Positions 42,201 through 51,159 of a DNA stretch of 64,000 nucleotides are shown piece by piece (the stretch's first letter is position 1; each line of letters begins with the position of its first letter). The notes beneath the pieces were generated by a model, which made no database searches, had not been told where the DNA came from, and was given only the letters and a program-made list of their open reading frames with translations. Position numbers and translations under genes: made by a program. The DNA comes from JAWRCU01 sp033542235 (GTDB lineage: Bacteria > Pseudomonadota > Alphaproteobacteria > Rhizobiales > Rhizobiaceae), in assembly GCF_033542235.1 (NCBI RefSeq), contig NZ_JAWRCU010000013.1, positions 156,978-220,977 on the forward strand, read 5' to 3'.

Positions 42201-42696
42201 CTCCGGCGAACGAGACGGCCGGCAAATCTTCGGCTCACTTACCGCCGCCTACGAGTTTCGGAATACCCGTTGGCTGGTTTCCCCTTATGGACGTTTCGAG
42301 CTGTCTCGGTCCTTCCTCGACAGCTTCACCGAGGATGGCGGCGGCATCTATGGGCTGGCTTACGGCAACCAGACTGTCGACACCGCAGCTGGAGTTCTCG
42401 GCATCCGTGCGAGCTATGCCATCAAGATGGACTGGGGCACCCTGACACCCGGTGTGCGGGCGGAATTCACTCATGACTTCGCGGGTTCGAGTCACGTCCA
42501 GCTTGGTTACATGGACATCGGCAGTCTTCCCTATGTAGTCGATGCCGATTCCGCCGGCGCCGATTACGCCACGCTCGGCTTGTCGATGGATGCCGCCTTG
42601 CTCAACGATTGGTCTATCGGAGTGGAGTATAGGACGGCTTTGGGCAGCGGCAGGCAGGATCATGCGCTCGGCTTGAAGGTCGGGACGCGGTTCTAG
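39289..42696 (+). CDS. Autotransporter with four cadherin-like beta-sandwich repeats
   Basis: The 1,135-residue protein has an unusually long signal region (hydrophobic core about residues 19-38, cleavage near TAQG). The passenger begins with two Ig-like/SwmB-like beta domains (about 40-260). Then come four copies (about 267-661) of a 99-residue cadherin-like beta-sandwich unit, each starting with a form of ELSSLVPSEGTLDPAF and ending TQTYEVTVTR. A further Ig-like domain and a linker lead to a C-terminal beta-barrel of about 270 residues (from FAIWSGGFVDFAQRDNG) ending in phenylalanine, as type V autotransporter barrels do. It should be displayed on the cell surface, possibly as an adhesin. 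Repeats 2-4 are almost identical at the DNA level. The ATG at 39289 follows GAGGGGG. Confidence 0.9.
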   Translation: MGSRQLRRWGVDSIRQTWTVLLALLAALVVQLLPVVGATAQGAPVVTSVFVPANGYYTAGQSLTFSVQFSENVTVDTSGGTPRIPLTIGSTTHYLNYKGGSGSALLSFEYTVQPGDMDFDGVQLGSAIELNGSTIQNAVNEPANPALNNVGNLSGVMVNTAVPTVITAVVGNPPSNSTAVTFRIVFSEPVTGLTLTDLILSAAGTVKGTLSSLQTADNITYTVLASNISGTGTLRLDVPANSAQNSGGNGNLASSGTAWTAGPSSNADLSQLQPGAGTLSPAFASNVLSYSISVANSVADIAFTPTASEPNARIAVNGSPVASGTASSAIALPVGTTTIRVVVTAQDGATTRTYEVTVTRAASAVAELSSLVPSEGTLDPAFSPARFAYDVVVGNQVDRITFTPTASVATARIAVNGAAVSSGAASAPIALSVGANQISIVVTAQDGTTTQTYEVTVTRGASAIAELASLVPSSGRLEPAFTPARFAYDISVGNQVDSITFTPTVSVATARIAVNGAAVSSGAASAPIALSVGANQVSIVVTAQDGTTTQTYEVTVTRAASAIAELASLVPSSGTLEPAFTPARFAYDISVGNQVDSITFTPTVSVPTATVAVKGAAVSSGAASAPIALSVGANQVPIVVTAQDGTTTQTYTVTVTRSKPALAAASRTIQVLAGTTVMVDLTEGASGGPFTTAAVTLLPSSDSGTVHLDAQQKQLSFDASATFAGSAAVRFTLSNAFGTSAPATITFSVIARPDPSKDPEVVGLLRAQIDAAKRFAQYQTRNFNNRLEQLHNEGDRRRNSLDIRLGYRPSDSDGNRADYHPQPDQSDGSMPSLLGYASDTNISSMRHPQSKDSTSPIQGPDLGRFAIWSGGFVDFAQRDNGHLDIDSTAVGVSAGFDYRFSDRLVAGFGIGYGRDRSDVGDNGTTNRATAYSAAIYGSYKPIDNVFLDGLIGGSWLDFDSERYVTANSGFASGERDGRQIFGSLTAAYEFRNTRWLVSPYGRFELSRSFLDSFTEDGGGIYGLAYGNQTVDTAAGVLGIRASYAIKMDWGTLTPGVRAEFTHDFAGSSHVQLGYMDIGSLPYVVDADSAGADYATLGLSMDAALLNDWSIGVEYRTALGSGRQDHALGLKVGTRF
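40380..41270 (+). repeat. Three near-identical 297-bp tandem repeats inside the autotransporter gene
   Basis: The units start at about 40380, 40677 and 40974, with a strict 297-bp (99-codon) period. For example, GCAGAACTCGCGAGCCTGGT occurs at 40681 and 40978. Long blocks are identical in DNA, including third codon positions. This points to recent duplication or gene conversion. A fourth, diverged unit precedes them at about 40083-40379. Confidence 0.9.
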
Positions 42697-42731
42697 AGCG
42701 GATAAATCAGGGCTGCCGCTCTATCTGTTTG

Positions 42732-42779
42732 TTTTGCCGCATTTGTGCAACGCCAAGTGATGCCACTTGGCTGCAAAAT
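42732..42779. repeat. 48-bp palindrome-containing element after the autotransporter gene
   Basis: This is the reverse complement of the element at 13227-13274 with a single change in the loop (GCCAAGTGATGCCACTTGGC). It lies 36 bases after the autotransporter stop and before the convergent ABC permease stop. The site again suits a two-way terminator. Confidence 0.75.
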
Positions 42780-42806
42780 GCTCAAGCCTACCCGACCCGG
42801 TCGTTC

Positions 42807-43751
42807 CTACCGCTCCTCCCTCCGGAACGGCTTCAGTAACGCCGCCGGTGCGACCGCATTGCGCGAGATCAGTGCCATGGCGACGATCGTCAGCACAAAG
42901 GGCAGGACGAGAAACGCCTGATAGGGGATATGCCCAAGCCCGCTCGCCTGGAGCCGCAACTGGAGCGCGTCGATCGCGGCGAAGAGCAGCGCGGCACCCG
43001 CACAACGCCAAGGGTCCCATCGGCCGAATACGACCAGCGCGATCGCCACCCAGCCGCGCCCGGAGATCACACCGAAGGTGAAGGCGTTGAACTGCGCCAT
43101 CGAAAGGAAGGCGCCGGCGATGCCCATCAGCGCGCCGCCGAGAACCACCGCCTGGAAGCGGATCCTGATGACGCTGACGCCCGCCGAGTCGGCAGCGCGC
43201 GGGTTTTCGCCCGCCATGCGCAGCGCCAGCCCCCAAGGCGTGCGGTAGAGCACGAAGGCAGCAAGCGGCACGGCGAGGATAGCTATGTAGACCAGCGTGA
43301 ACTGATTGAAGATCACCGGCCCCAGCACAGGTATCTGCGAAAGCAGCGGGATCGGCACGGTAGCGAAGCCGGTGATGCTCGGCGGCGTCGCCTGCTGGCC
43401 GAAGATCAGGCGGAACAGGAAGAAGGCAAGGCCGGTCGAGAAGAGCGTCAGTCCTATGCCGGCGACATGCTGGCTCAAGCCCAGCGCAACCGTCAGCACG
43501 GCATGCAGGAAGCCCAGCAAAGCTCCCGTAGCGGCCGCCGCGGCGATCCCCACCCAAAGGCTGCCGGAATAGTAAGCCGCGGAAAAGCCGGTCATCGCCG
43601 AGATCAGCATGATGCCCTCGATACCGAGATTGAGCACGCCCGAGCGCTCAGAGAACATTTCGCCGAGGGTCGCAAATATCAGCGGCGTCGCGATCCTCAC
43701 GATTGCGGCGAGAAAGCCGACCTGCAGGATTTGGTCGAGGACTGCGATCAT
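42807..43751 (-). CDS. ABC transporter permease, BMP/nucleoside type (second permease)
   Basis: The 314-residue inner-membrane permease has about eight to nine hydrophobic segments and belongs to the BPD_transp_2 family (LivH/RbsC-like). It has RSGVLNLGIEGIMLISAMTG near the N terminus and RMAGENPRAADSAGV in the cytoplasmic loop. It corresponds to YufQ/NupQ-type subunits. The ATG at 43751 overlaps the stop of the other permease by four bases (ATGA); the frame is open well upstream, but that stretch is basic nonsense opposite the neighbour. It is the last gene of the four-gene operon. Confidence 0.92.
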   Translation of the reverse strand: MIAVLDQILQVGFLAAIVRIATPLIFATLGEMFSERSGVLNLGIEGIMLISAMTGFSAAYYSGSLWVGIAAAAATGALLGFLHAVLTVALGLSQHVAGIGLTLFSTGLAFFLFRLIFGQQATPPSITGFATVPIPLLSQIPVLGPVIFNQFTLVYIAILAVPLAAFVLYRTPWGLALRMAGENPRAADSAGVSVIRIRFQAVVLGGALMGIAGAFLSMAQFNAFTFGVISGRGWVAIALVVFGRWDPWRCAGAALLFAAIDALQLRLQASGLGHIPYQAFLVLPFVLTIVAMALISRNAVAPAALLKPFRREER

Positions 43752-44806
43752 GCGGCAGCTCCGATGCGCCTGATGCGATAGCTGGTGAAGAGGAGCGCGA
43801 CCAGCATGGCGAGCAGCGTGGTGCCTTGCAGCACGTCCGCCAGGAAAACCGGCACGCCGGTGGCGCGCGACATCGCCTCCGCTCCCGTCATGACTATGGC
43901 GAAAAAGACGGCCGCCGGGACGACGCCGAGCGGGTTGAGCCTTGCCAGCATCGCGATCACGATGCCGCTGTAGCCGAAGCCCGGCGAAAGATCGCTCATT
44001 ACCTGGAAATGCACGCCGCCGACCTCGCCGACGCCGGCCAGGCCTGCGAGCCCGCCGGAGATCAGGGCCGTGAGCACGATCACTCTGCCGACCGCGATGC
44101 CGCCGTAGCGCGCAGCTTGGGCATTCTCGCCGGTGACACGGATCTTGAAGCCAAGCGTGGTGCGCGACATCAGGAGCCAGACCAGGCCGGCCGCGACGAA
44201 AGCGGCGAGCACGCCGAGATGCAGCCGCGTACCTTCGATCAGCCGCGGCAGGCCGGCCGAATCTTCGATCGGCGGCGAGATCGGATAGCCGCTGAACGGG
44301 TCCTTCCACGGCCCCTCGATCAACGCCATGACAGCGAAAAAGACGACGGAGTTGAGGAGCAGCGAGCTGACGACATCGTCGACCTTAAGATTGACCCTGA
44401 GCAGAGCCGGCACGAGCGCCACCAGCCCGCCCGCTGCCGCGCCGCCGAGCGCCATGAGCAGCATCGCGAGCGGTCCCGGCATCGGGAATGCACCTATGAA
44501 GGCTGCGGCCACGGCGCCCGCCATCAATTGTCCTTCTGCGCCGATGTTCCAGAACTTCGCGCGGAAGGCGACCGCGACCGCGAGCCCGGTGAAGATCATG
44601 GGCGCGGCCTTCACCAAGGTCTCTGTAATGTTGAGCTCTGACCCGAGCGCGCTGCCGATCATGATGCCATAGGCCTCGAACACGTTCGCGCCGGCAATCG
44701 CAATCAGGCCGCTGCAGAGCGCCAACGCCAGTGCGATGGCGAGCAAGGGCAGAGTCAAATTCAGCCATGGCGCGGAGGCGGTGCGCGGTTCGAGCTTCCA
44801 CATCAC
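43748..44806 (-). CDS. ABC transporter permease, BMP/nucleoside type (first permease)
   Basis: The 352-residue inner-membrane protein has about nine to ten hydrophobic segments and is similar to YufP/NupP. Family blocks include FRAKFWNIGAEGQLMAGAV and RVTGENAQAARYGGI. It pairs with the second permease to form the heterodimeric channel. It can start at GTG 44806, overlapping the ATPase stop by four bases, or at the adjacent ATG 44803; both imply translational coupling. Confidence 0.92.
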   Translation of the reverse strand: MMWKLEPRTASAPWLNLTLPLLAIALALALCSGLIAIAGANVFEAYGIMIGSALGSELNITETLVKAAPMIFTGLAVAVAFRAKFWNIGAEGQLMAGAVAAAFIGAFPMPGPLAMLLMALGGAAAGGLVALVPALLRVNLKVDDVVSSLLLNSVVFFAVMALIEGPWKDPFSGYPISPPIEDSAGLPRLIEGTRLHLGVLAAFVAAGLVWLLMSRTTLGFKIRVTGENAQAARYGGIAVGRVIVLTALISGGLAGLAGVGEVGGVHFQVMSDLSPGFGYSGIVIAMLARLNPLGVVPAAVFFAIVMTGAEAMSRATGVPVFLADVLQGTTLLAMLVALLFTSYRIRRIGAAA

Positions 44807-46326
44807 GCCGCTTCCTTGATCCCGCTCATCAGCAGGCCGATCCGCTCGACCGACGCTTCGGCCGCGTCGAGCACGCCGGCGATCTGTCCCTCATACATCA
44901 CGGCGATACGATCGGAGAGCACCAGCAACTCCTCCAAATCCTCGCTGATCACGACGAGCCCGCAGCCTTTCGAACGCAGCGCCAGGAACTTCTCGTGCAC
45001 GAAGCGCGCCGCCCCGACATCGAGGCCGCGCGTCGGCTGTGCCGCCACCAGAACGGTCGGGTCAAAGGCGAGCTCGCGTGCGAGCAGTGCCTTCTGCAGG
45101 TTGCCGCCCGAGAGCGAGCCGGTACGAGCCGCCGGCCCGGGGCAGCGTATGTCGAAGTCCCGTATCTGTTCTTCGGCAAAAGCGAGAATCGCGTCCGGCC
45201 TCACGATCCCGCCGCGGCTGAACTTCGGGTCACCGATGCGCGGCAGCACCATCGAATCGGCGAGCGGCAGCGTGGTGACGAGGCCTTCGGTCATGCGGTC
45301 CTCGGGGATTCGGCCAACACCGAGTGCCATCATGTCGTTCGGCGTGAAGCGCCTGACCTCCTTGCCGCGCACCTCGACGCGTCCCTCGCGAGGGACAAGC
45401 GTCCCGGCGATCACGCTGGCCAGCGCCTTCTGTCCGTTGCCGGAAACCCCGGCGATACCGACGATCTCGCAGCTCCTGACCGAGAGGCTCGCCCGGCGCA
45501 GTGGCATGCCGGCGTGCCCCGCCGTCGAGACGTGGTCGAGCATAAGCACGACCTCGCCTTTCTGCGTCTGCGGGCGCAGCGGCGAAGTGATCTCGTGGCC
45601 GCACATCAGCCGCGCCATCTCGGCCGCGCTGCTTGCGTTCGGGTCAGACACTTCTCCGGCAACCTGCCCGCGACGCAGCACCACGCAACGATGGGTGAGC
45701 GCGCGCACCTCATTGAGTTTGTGCGAGATGAAGATGATACCGAAGCCCTGCGTCGCCATCGCCCGCAATGCCGCGAAGAGGCCGTCCACTTCCGCCGGCG
45801 TCAGCACCGCAGTCGGCTCATCGAGGATCAGGATCCGCGCGCCGCGGAACAGCGCCTTGACGATCTCCAGCCGCTGCTGCTCGCCGACCGAAAGCGACGA
45901 GACCGGCTGGTCCGGGTCGAGCGCGAGCCCGAACTCCTTCTCGATCCTCGTCAATCCGGCGATTGCGCCGGCGCGGTCGAGCCTGCCGTTCTTGCCGGGC
46001 AGGCCGACCAGGAGGTTGTCGACCACGCTGAGCCGCGGCGCGAGGTGGAAATGCTGGTGCACCATGCCGATGCCGGCAGCGAGCGCGTCGGCGGCCGAGG
46101 CGATGCGCAGTTCCTTGCCTTCGACAGCAATCGTTCCGCGATCGGCCTGGTAGACGCCGAACAGGATATTCATCAGCGTCGTCTTGCCGGCGCCGTTTTC
46201 GCCGAGCAGCCCCAGGATCTCGCCGCGGCCAAGCGTCAGGTCGATATCCTGATTGGCGCTGACACTGCCGAAGCTCTTCGAGATGCCGCGCATTTCGATG
46301 AGGGGCTGCGGGGAGGACGTTTCCAA
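44803..46326 (-). CDS. ABC transporter ATP-binding protein with two nucleotide-binding domains (BMP/nucleoside uptake)
   Basis: The 507-residue tandem ATPase energises the permeases. The first domain is complete: Walker A GLLGENGAGKTT, signature LSVGEQQRLE and Walker B ILILDEPTA. The second has a degenerate Walker A (GVSGNGQKAL) and the signature LSGGNLQK, as is normal for RbsA/NupO-type proteins. It is part of a guanosine/purine-nucleoside-like uptake system; ligands in this family include nucleosides and possibly simple sugars. A large palindromic element lies in the 232-base gap between this gene and the binding-protein gene, so expression of transporter and receptor may differ. Confidence 0.94.
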   Translation of the reverse strand: METSSPQPLIEMRGISKSFGSVSANQDIDLTLGRGEILGLLGENGAGKTTLMNILFGVYQADRGTIAVEGKELRIASAADALAAGIGMVHQHFHLAPRLSVVDNLLVGLPGKNGRLDRAGAIAGLTRIEKEFGLALDPDQPVSSLSVGEQQRLEIVKALFRGARILILDEPTAVLTPAEVDGLFAALRAMATQGFGIIFISHKLNEVRALTHRCVVLRRGQVAGEVSDPNASSAAEMARLMCGHEITSPLRPQTQKGEVVLMLDHVSTAGHAGMPLRRASLSVRSCEIVGIAGVSGNGQKALASVIAGTLVPREGRVEVRGKEVRRFTPNDMMALGVGRIPEDRMTEGLVTTLPLADSMVLPRIGDPKFSRGGIVRPDAILAFAEEQIRDFDIRCPGPAARTGSLSGGNLQKALLARELAFDPTVLVAAQPTRGLDVGAARFVHEKFLALRSKGCGLVVISEDLEELLVLSDRIAVMYEGQIAGVLDAAEASVERIGLLMSGIKEAA

Positions 46327-46362
46327 CGTTGTACCTACAAGCTGACGATCTGCGGTATGGGC

Positions 46363-46541
46363 GCTCTACGTCGCCCCCCTCTGTCCTGCCGGACATCTCC
46401 CCCACAAGGGGGGAGATTGGCTGTCATCAACGGCTTCGCCAATCTCCAAACGTTAGCGATTGGCGAAACAAAAGCGGCCGTCCAATCTCCCCCCTTGTGG
46501 GGGAGATGGCCGGCAGGCCAGAGGGGGGCGCGAAGGGCGCC
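46363..46541. repeat. Large nested palindromic element, copy 2 (minus orientation)
   Basis: This is the second copy of the element at 32873-33052, inverted. Homology covers the outer arms, the asymmetric middle (its complement reads GACGGCCGC, then TTTCGCCAATC) and flanking bases GCTCTACG and AAGGGCGCC. It lies inside the transporter operon between the BMP gene and the ATPase gene. Confidence 0.9.
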
Positions 46542-46558
46542 ACACTCATAACAACCAC

Positions 46559-47581
46559 TCAATCCGACACCGGCGTGGCCTCATCCACATCGACACGGAA
46601 TTCGCCGGACAGGATTTCGTCCTTCTTGCGCTGGACCATCTCCTTCACTTCAATCGGCAGCTTGTGCTCGAATTCATGATAGGGAGCGAGGTCGGAGCCG
46701 CCCTTGGCCATGCGCGAGAAGTCGCCATAGTCCTGCGCGGTGAAGACGCCTGCCTTGACCAGTTTGATCGCTTGCTGGACGGTCGGATACATGTCCCAGA
46801 CCGGACCGGTGATCACCGTGTCGGGGGCGAGGCTCGACTGGTCGGACATGTTGGAGATCGCGTAAACCTTGCGCTCCGCCGCAGCCTCGATGACGCCAAA
46901 GCGCTCGGCATAGATCACGTCCACGCCCGCGTCGATCTGGGCGATAGCCGCTTCCTTGGCCTTGGGCGGGTCGAAGAAGGAGCCGATAAAGGTCACCTTC
47001 GTCTTGACGGCGTTGTTGGCCGTCTTGGCGCCCGCGAAGAAGGCGTTGACCAGCCGGTTGACCTCGGGAATGCCCATTGCCGCGACAGCGCCGACGACGT
47101 TGGACTTCGTCATCTTGCCGGCGATCAGGCCGGACAAGTAGGCTGGCTCGTGGATCCAGTTGTCGAACACGCCGAAATTTGGTTCCGCCGGCCCGGCGCC
47201 CGAACCGAACAGGAAGGCGACGTTTGGGAATTCCTTGGCGGTGCGGCGCGATTCGCGCTCGGCAGCGAAGGCATCGCCCATGATCAGCTCGTAGCCGCCG
47301 CTCGCATATTCGCGCATTACGCGGCCGAAATCGGCCGCTTGAACCTTCTCCGACCATTTGTACTCGATACCGAGCTCCTGCTCTGCTTTCTGCAGGGCGA
47401 CATGGATCTGGTGATCCCACGGCTCCTCGATCGGGGTCGCGAAGATCGCGGCGACCTTGACGTTCTTGTCCTGGGCTAGAGCCATGCGCGGCAATGTCGC
47501 CGCGATGAGGCCCATGCCGCCGAGCCTGATCACGTCGCGGCGCGTGACGGGCGCGGCGAACCTCCAGTTTCCCTTGGTCAT
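46559..47581 (-). CDS. BMP family ABC transporter substrate-binding protein
   Basis: The 340-residue protein has an N-terminal export signal with a twin-arginine-like start (TRRDVIRLGGMGLIAATL) and cleavage near LAQ-DK. There is no lipobox cysteine, unlike many BMP lipoproteins. The mature part is a PnrA/Med-type binding domain (IFATPIEEPWDHQIHVALQ, IMGDAFAAE, GKMTKSNVVGAVAAMGIPEV). The family binds purine nucleosides and related compounds. It is the first gene of the transporter operon, divergent from the cyclase gene across 199 bases. Confidence 0.92.
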   Translation of the reverse strand: MTKGNWRFAAPVTRRDVIRLGGMGLIAATLPRMALAQDKNVKVAAIFATPIEEPWDHQIHVALQKAEQELGIEYKWSEKVQAADFGRVMREYASGGYELIMGDAFAAERESRRTAKEFPNVAFLFGSGAGPAEPNFGVFDNWIHEPAYLSGLIAGKMTKSNVVGAVAAMGIPEVNRLVNAFFAGAKTANNAVKTKVTFIGSFFDPPKAKEAAIAQIDAGVDVIYAERFGVIEAAAERKVYAISNMSDQSSLAPDTVITGPVWDMYPTVQQAIKLVKAGVFTAQDYGDFSRMAKGGSDLAPYHEFEHKLPIEVKEMVQRKKDEILSGEFRVDVDEATPVSD

Positions 47582-47780
47582 GGTGATTGTCCCTCTGATT
47601 GAAGCTGAACCGGAAGGCGGCCGCAGGTTCTTGCGCCTCCGTACGCCCCCAATCGCAGGCAGTGTGGCCAGCGCGGGGAAGTTTGTCCAGACGTGGCGTC
47701 TTCGACCGTGAGCAGTCCGTTGGCAACCCTCTCACGCCGGAGTATAAAGTTTGTTGGCGGTCCGGGCACGAGGGAGGAGC

Positions 47781-50700
47781 GTGACCGATTTAAGGAGCTG
47801 GCTAAGATCGGTCGGCCTCGAGAAGTACGCCGACGTATTCCGCGACCACGGGATCACGCTTGAGATTCTACCCGACCTCACGGGGGCGGATATCGATCTG
47901 CTCGAGCTTCCTACTGGGCCGCGGCTCCAGCTGGAGGTGGCTATCCGGAAGCTTGGTGGCCCGGCTCGGACAAAACCGCCCGTTGCGAACTCCGAGCGAC
48001 GCCAGCTCACTGTGATGTTCTGCGATCTGGTGGGCTCCACGCCACTGTCCGAGCGCCTCGATCCTGAAGAATTACGCGAGCTCATCGAGGCCTATCGCAA
48101 GGTGGGTGACGAGGTGGTGGCGCGCTACGAGGGAACATTTGGGCGGTACGTGGGCGATGGGCTGCTGGTCTATTTCGGCTGGCCCGCTCACGAGGATGAT
48201 GCCGAGCGCGCCGTGCGCGCTGCCCTGGAGATGGTGCATGCGGTGAAAGCGATCCACGCCGATCCGCCGCTTGAAGTTCACATCGGTGTGGCCACCGGAC
48301 CAACCGTGGTCGGCGCGGAGTCTCAATTTGAAGCGTTCGGCAGGACCCTTAATCTGGCTGTTCGGCTCCAGGGCCTGGCCGGCCACGATGAGGTTGTCAT
48401 TTCAAACGATACACGGCGGCTGGTCGGCGAGACGTTCGACCTGGAAGACCTGGGCGAACACCCGCTCAAGGGCATTGAGGTACCCGAGCGGGCATGGCGG
48501 GTGAACCGGATCGGCGACGCGGCAAGCCGATTCGAAGCCAGCCACGGCGAACGGCTCACCCCCCTGGTAGATCGCCAGAACGAGATTGAATTGTTGCTCA
48601 ATCGCCGCCAACTGGCGAGCAAAGGCAATGGCAAGGTGGTGTTGCTTTCGGGTGAGCCCGGTATCGGCAAGAGCCGGGTCCTGCGCGAGTTGCGGATGCG
48701 TCTCGAGGCGAAAAATGTGCGGACATTACGCTTTCAGTGCTCACCCTATCACACCAACAGTGCCCTTTGGCCGTTTGTCGACAATTTCGAGCAGGCGCTG
48801 AAATTTGCATCGGAGCAAACGCCCGAGTCCAAGCTGCGCAGGCTCGAGAACCACATCATCGAAGAATATGGGCGACCGCGAAAGCATGCGCAAAACGATG
48901 TCCGCTTGATCGCCTCAATACTGTCTATCCCGTGCGAAGGTCCCTACAAGCCGCTCACCAAGACCCCGCAAAAGCAAAAGGACGACACGTTGCGGACCTT
49001 GGTCGAGCTCGTCGCGGCGGCCGCACGTAAGAGACCTAGCGTGGTGCTGTTCGAAGACCTGCATTGGGCCGACCATACAACACTGGAATTGCTGGACTTG
49101 CTGGTCGATCGGGTGAAGAGCCTCAAGCTACTGATGGTGCTCACCCATCGACCAGAGTTTCAAAACCGCTGGGCAAGTCACGACCATGTCGAAACTGTCG
49201 ACCTCACTAACCTCACCCCTGCGCAAAGCTGTGAAATGGTGTCAACGCTTGCCGGAAACAAAAAACTACCCAAAAAGGTGGTAGAGAAAATCCTGACCAA
49301 GACCGACGGGCTGCCGCTGTTCGTCGAAGAGCTGACCAAGTCGATACTGGAATCGGGCCAGCTCACGGACACGAGCGATCATAACGGCTACGCGGGCGCT
49401 TTCGGCGGCCGCAGGATCCCAGACACCTTGCAAGACTGGCTTATGGCGCGGCTGGATCGGTACATGCCGGCAAAGAAGATCGCGCAAATCGGTGCGGCCA
49501 TCGGGCGGGAGTTTAGCTACGAGCTAATCTCCGTTCTGGCGCCGCCGTCAATGGCTGATCTGGACGACATGCTGGAGCACCTGACAGCTTCAGGCCTGGT
49601 GTTCCGAAGGGGGACTGTGCCGCAGTGCACCTATTCCTTCAAGCATGCCTTGGTGCAGGACGCCGCCTATGAATCGCTGCTTAAGCGCGAACGGCGACAA
49701 TGGCATGCCGATATTGCACATGCACTGACGATCGACAAAAAGTTCTCGAATATCAAGGACACCGAGCCAGAGATACTCGCCCGTCACTACACGGAGGCGG
49801 GCCTTTTCGAGCAGGCTGCGGAGTACTGGCGCAAAGCCGGTCGGAATGCTCAAGGCAGGTGGGCGTTGGAAGAGGCGATTGCACACTTCAAAAAAGGTCT
49901 GGACGCGATCGGACGACTGCCGGCGTCGAAGTTGCGAGACGGATTGGAGCTGGAGTGCCGGGTCGAACTGAGCACCGTCTGGGAAGCCTACAGAGGTTGG
50001 CCGACGCCGGAGCTTGAGAAGGCGCTAAAGCCCGCCCTGCCGCTTGCCCAAGCTGCCCGACAGCAAAAGCCGGAGCACCTGGCGCGCACGCTGTGGGGGT
50101 TGTGGGTGCAGCAGATGTCCGTTGGCCCCGTAGCGGAATCCCTGAAATGGGCAAAACAGCTTTTGCGAGCAGGCCAGAAGACTGAACACGAGGAATTGCT
50201 GCTGGTAGGCCATATGGCGATGATGGTGACCAACTTCTGGCTGGGCAATCCCCGTGTGGTGAAGCAACACGCGGACGAAATCCTGAGGCTCTACGATCGA
50301 GATCGTCACGCACACATCGTAAAGCTGATGAATCACGACCCCAAGACCCTCGCGGGGATTTACCTGTCGCAGGTGCTTTGGATCCTGGGCTACCCGAAGC
50401 GAGCCGCGGATATCGTGAGAGATCGTGACGATCACGCCCGTCTTATCAATCATCCTTTCGACACCGCGTTCGCGCTTACGCTGGGCGCTTGGGTTTTTCA
50501 TTACCGTCGGGAACCGGGGAAGCAGGACGCGCGCAAGGCGGAAGTGCAGAGGCTGGCGCGGGACGCCGGCTTGCCTTTCATCTCGGAGGTACTTGCGCCC
50601 TTCCTCAGCACAGGCATCAGCCTTGCTCAGCAGGGGCATTACCGGAAGGGTATCGAAGATATGCAACGGGGCATCCTAGCCTGGGAAGCCGCCGGAGCGA

Positions 50701-51131
50701 AAACCGTCACTCCCTATATCCGGTCTAGGCTCGGTGAAGCGCTTGCGCTTAGCGGCGACGTCGATGCCGGCTTGGCGGAGGTCGATGCCATGCTCGAGCA
50801 GATCGATCGGCCCGGCTGGAAAGAGCGCAGCCATCTTCCGGAAATCCTGCGCCTCAAAGGCTGGATGCAGGAGCGTAAGGGTGATCTCGCCGGCGCTCAG
50901 CGCAGTTACCGCGCTTCCATCCGATGGGCGCGCAAGCAAGAGGCCAAGTCCTGGGAGCTGCGAACCGCGACCAGCCTTGCACGCCTTTGGCAAAAACAGG
51001 GTAAGGAAAAGGAAGCCTACGATCTGCTCGCGCCGATCTACGGCTGGTTCGAAGAAGGCTTCGATACGAAGGATCTCATCGAAGCCAAAGCACTGCTTGC
51101 TGAATTGGCCGCAAGCCGTGGGCTTCGTTGA
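47781..51131 (+). CDS. SAM-class III nucleotide cyclase-AAA-TPR signalling protein
   Basis: The 1,116-residue protein has an N-terminal SAM-like helical domain (LRSWLRSVGLEKYADVFRDH, about 3-60). A class III cyclase domain (about 72-230) follows, with metal ligands Asp82 in MFCDLVGST and Asp126 in RYVGDGLLVYF and the catalytic-site pattern RTLNLAVRLQ. An AAA-type ATPase module has Walker A GEPGIGKS (about 291-298) and LFEDLHWADHTT. A C-terminal TPR-like superhelix extends from about 650 to the end. Such proteins make cAMP (possibly cGMP) under control of the ATPase/TPR sensor. The GTG at 47781 follows GGGAGGAGC at good spacing; the frame opens 10 codons earlier without support. It starts what looks like an accessory region. 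Confidence 0.9.
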   Translation: MTDLRSWLRSVGLEKYADVFRDHGITLEILPDLTGADIDLLELPTGPRLQLEVAIRKLGGPARTKPPVANSERRQLTVMFCDLVGSTPLSERLDPEELRELIEAYRKVGDEVVARYEGTFGRYVGDGLLVYFGWPAHEDDAERAVRAALEMVHAVKAIHADPPLEVHIGVATGPTVVGAESQFEAFGRTLNLAVRLQGLAGHDEVVISNDTRRLVGETFDLEDLGEHPLKGIEVPERAWRVNRIGDAASRFEASHGERLTPLVDRQNEIELLLNRRQLASKGNGKVVLLSGEPGIGKSRVLRELRMRLEAKNVRTLRFQCSPYHTNSALWPFVDNFEQALKFASEQTPESKLRRLENHIIEEYGRPRKHAQNDVRLIASILSIPCEGPYKPLTKTPQKQKDDTLRTLVELVAAAARKRPSVVLFEDLHWADHTTLELLDLLVDRVKSLKLLMVLTHRPEFQNRWASHDHVETVDLTNLTPAQSCEMVSTLAGNKKLPKKVVEKILTKTDGLPLFVEELTKSILESGQLTDTSDHNGYAGAFGGRRIPDTLQDWLMARLDRYMPAKKIAQIGAAIGREFSYELISVLAPPSMADLDDMLEHLTASGLVFRRGTVPQCTYSFKHALVQDAAYESLLKRERRQWHADIAHALTIDKKFSNIKDTEPEILARHYTEAGLFEQAAEYWRKAGRNAQGRWALEEAIAHFKKGLDAIGRLPASKLRDGLELECRVELSTVWEAYRGWPTPELEKALKPALPLAQAARQQKPEHLARTLWGLWVQQMSVGPVAESLKWAKQLLRAGQKTEHEELLLVGHMAMMVTNFWLGNPRVVKQHADEILRLYDRDRHAHIVKLMNHDPKTLAGIYLSQVLWILGYPKRAADIVRDRDDHARLINHPFDTAFALTLGAWVFHYRREPGKQDARKAEVQRLARDAGLPFISEVLAPFLSTGISLAQQGHYRKGIEDMQRGILAWEAAGAKTVTPYIRSRLGEALALSGDVDAGLAEVDAMLEQIDRPGWKERSHLPEILRLKGWMQERKGDLAGAQRSYRASIRWARKQEAKSWELRTATSLARLWQKQGKEKEAYDLLAPIYGWFEEGFDTKDLIEAKALLAELAASRGLR

Positions 51132-51159
51132 TGGAGACACTCGCCTCGGGTGACCGACG

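Noticed and set aside
42807..44309. A long form of the second BMP permease starting near 44309.
   Set aside because: The upstream 186 codons run opposite function, reading through the first permease gene in another frame with an Arg/His-rich nonsense product. The ATG at 43751 overlaps that gene's stop in the usual ATGA manner.
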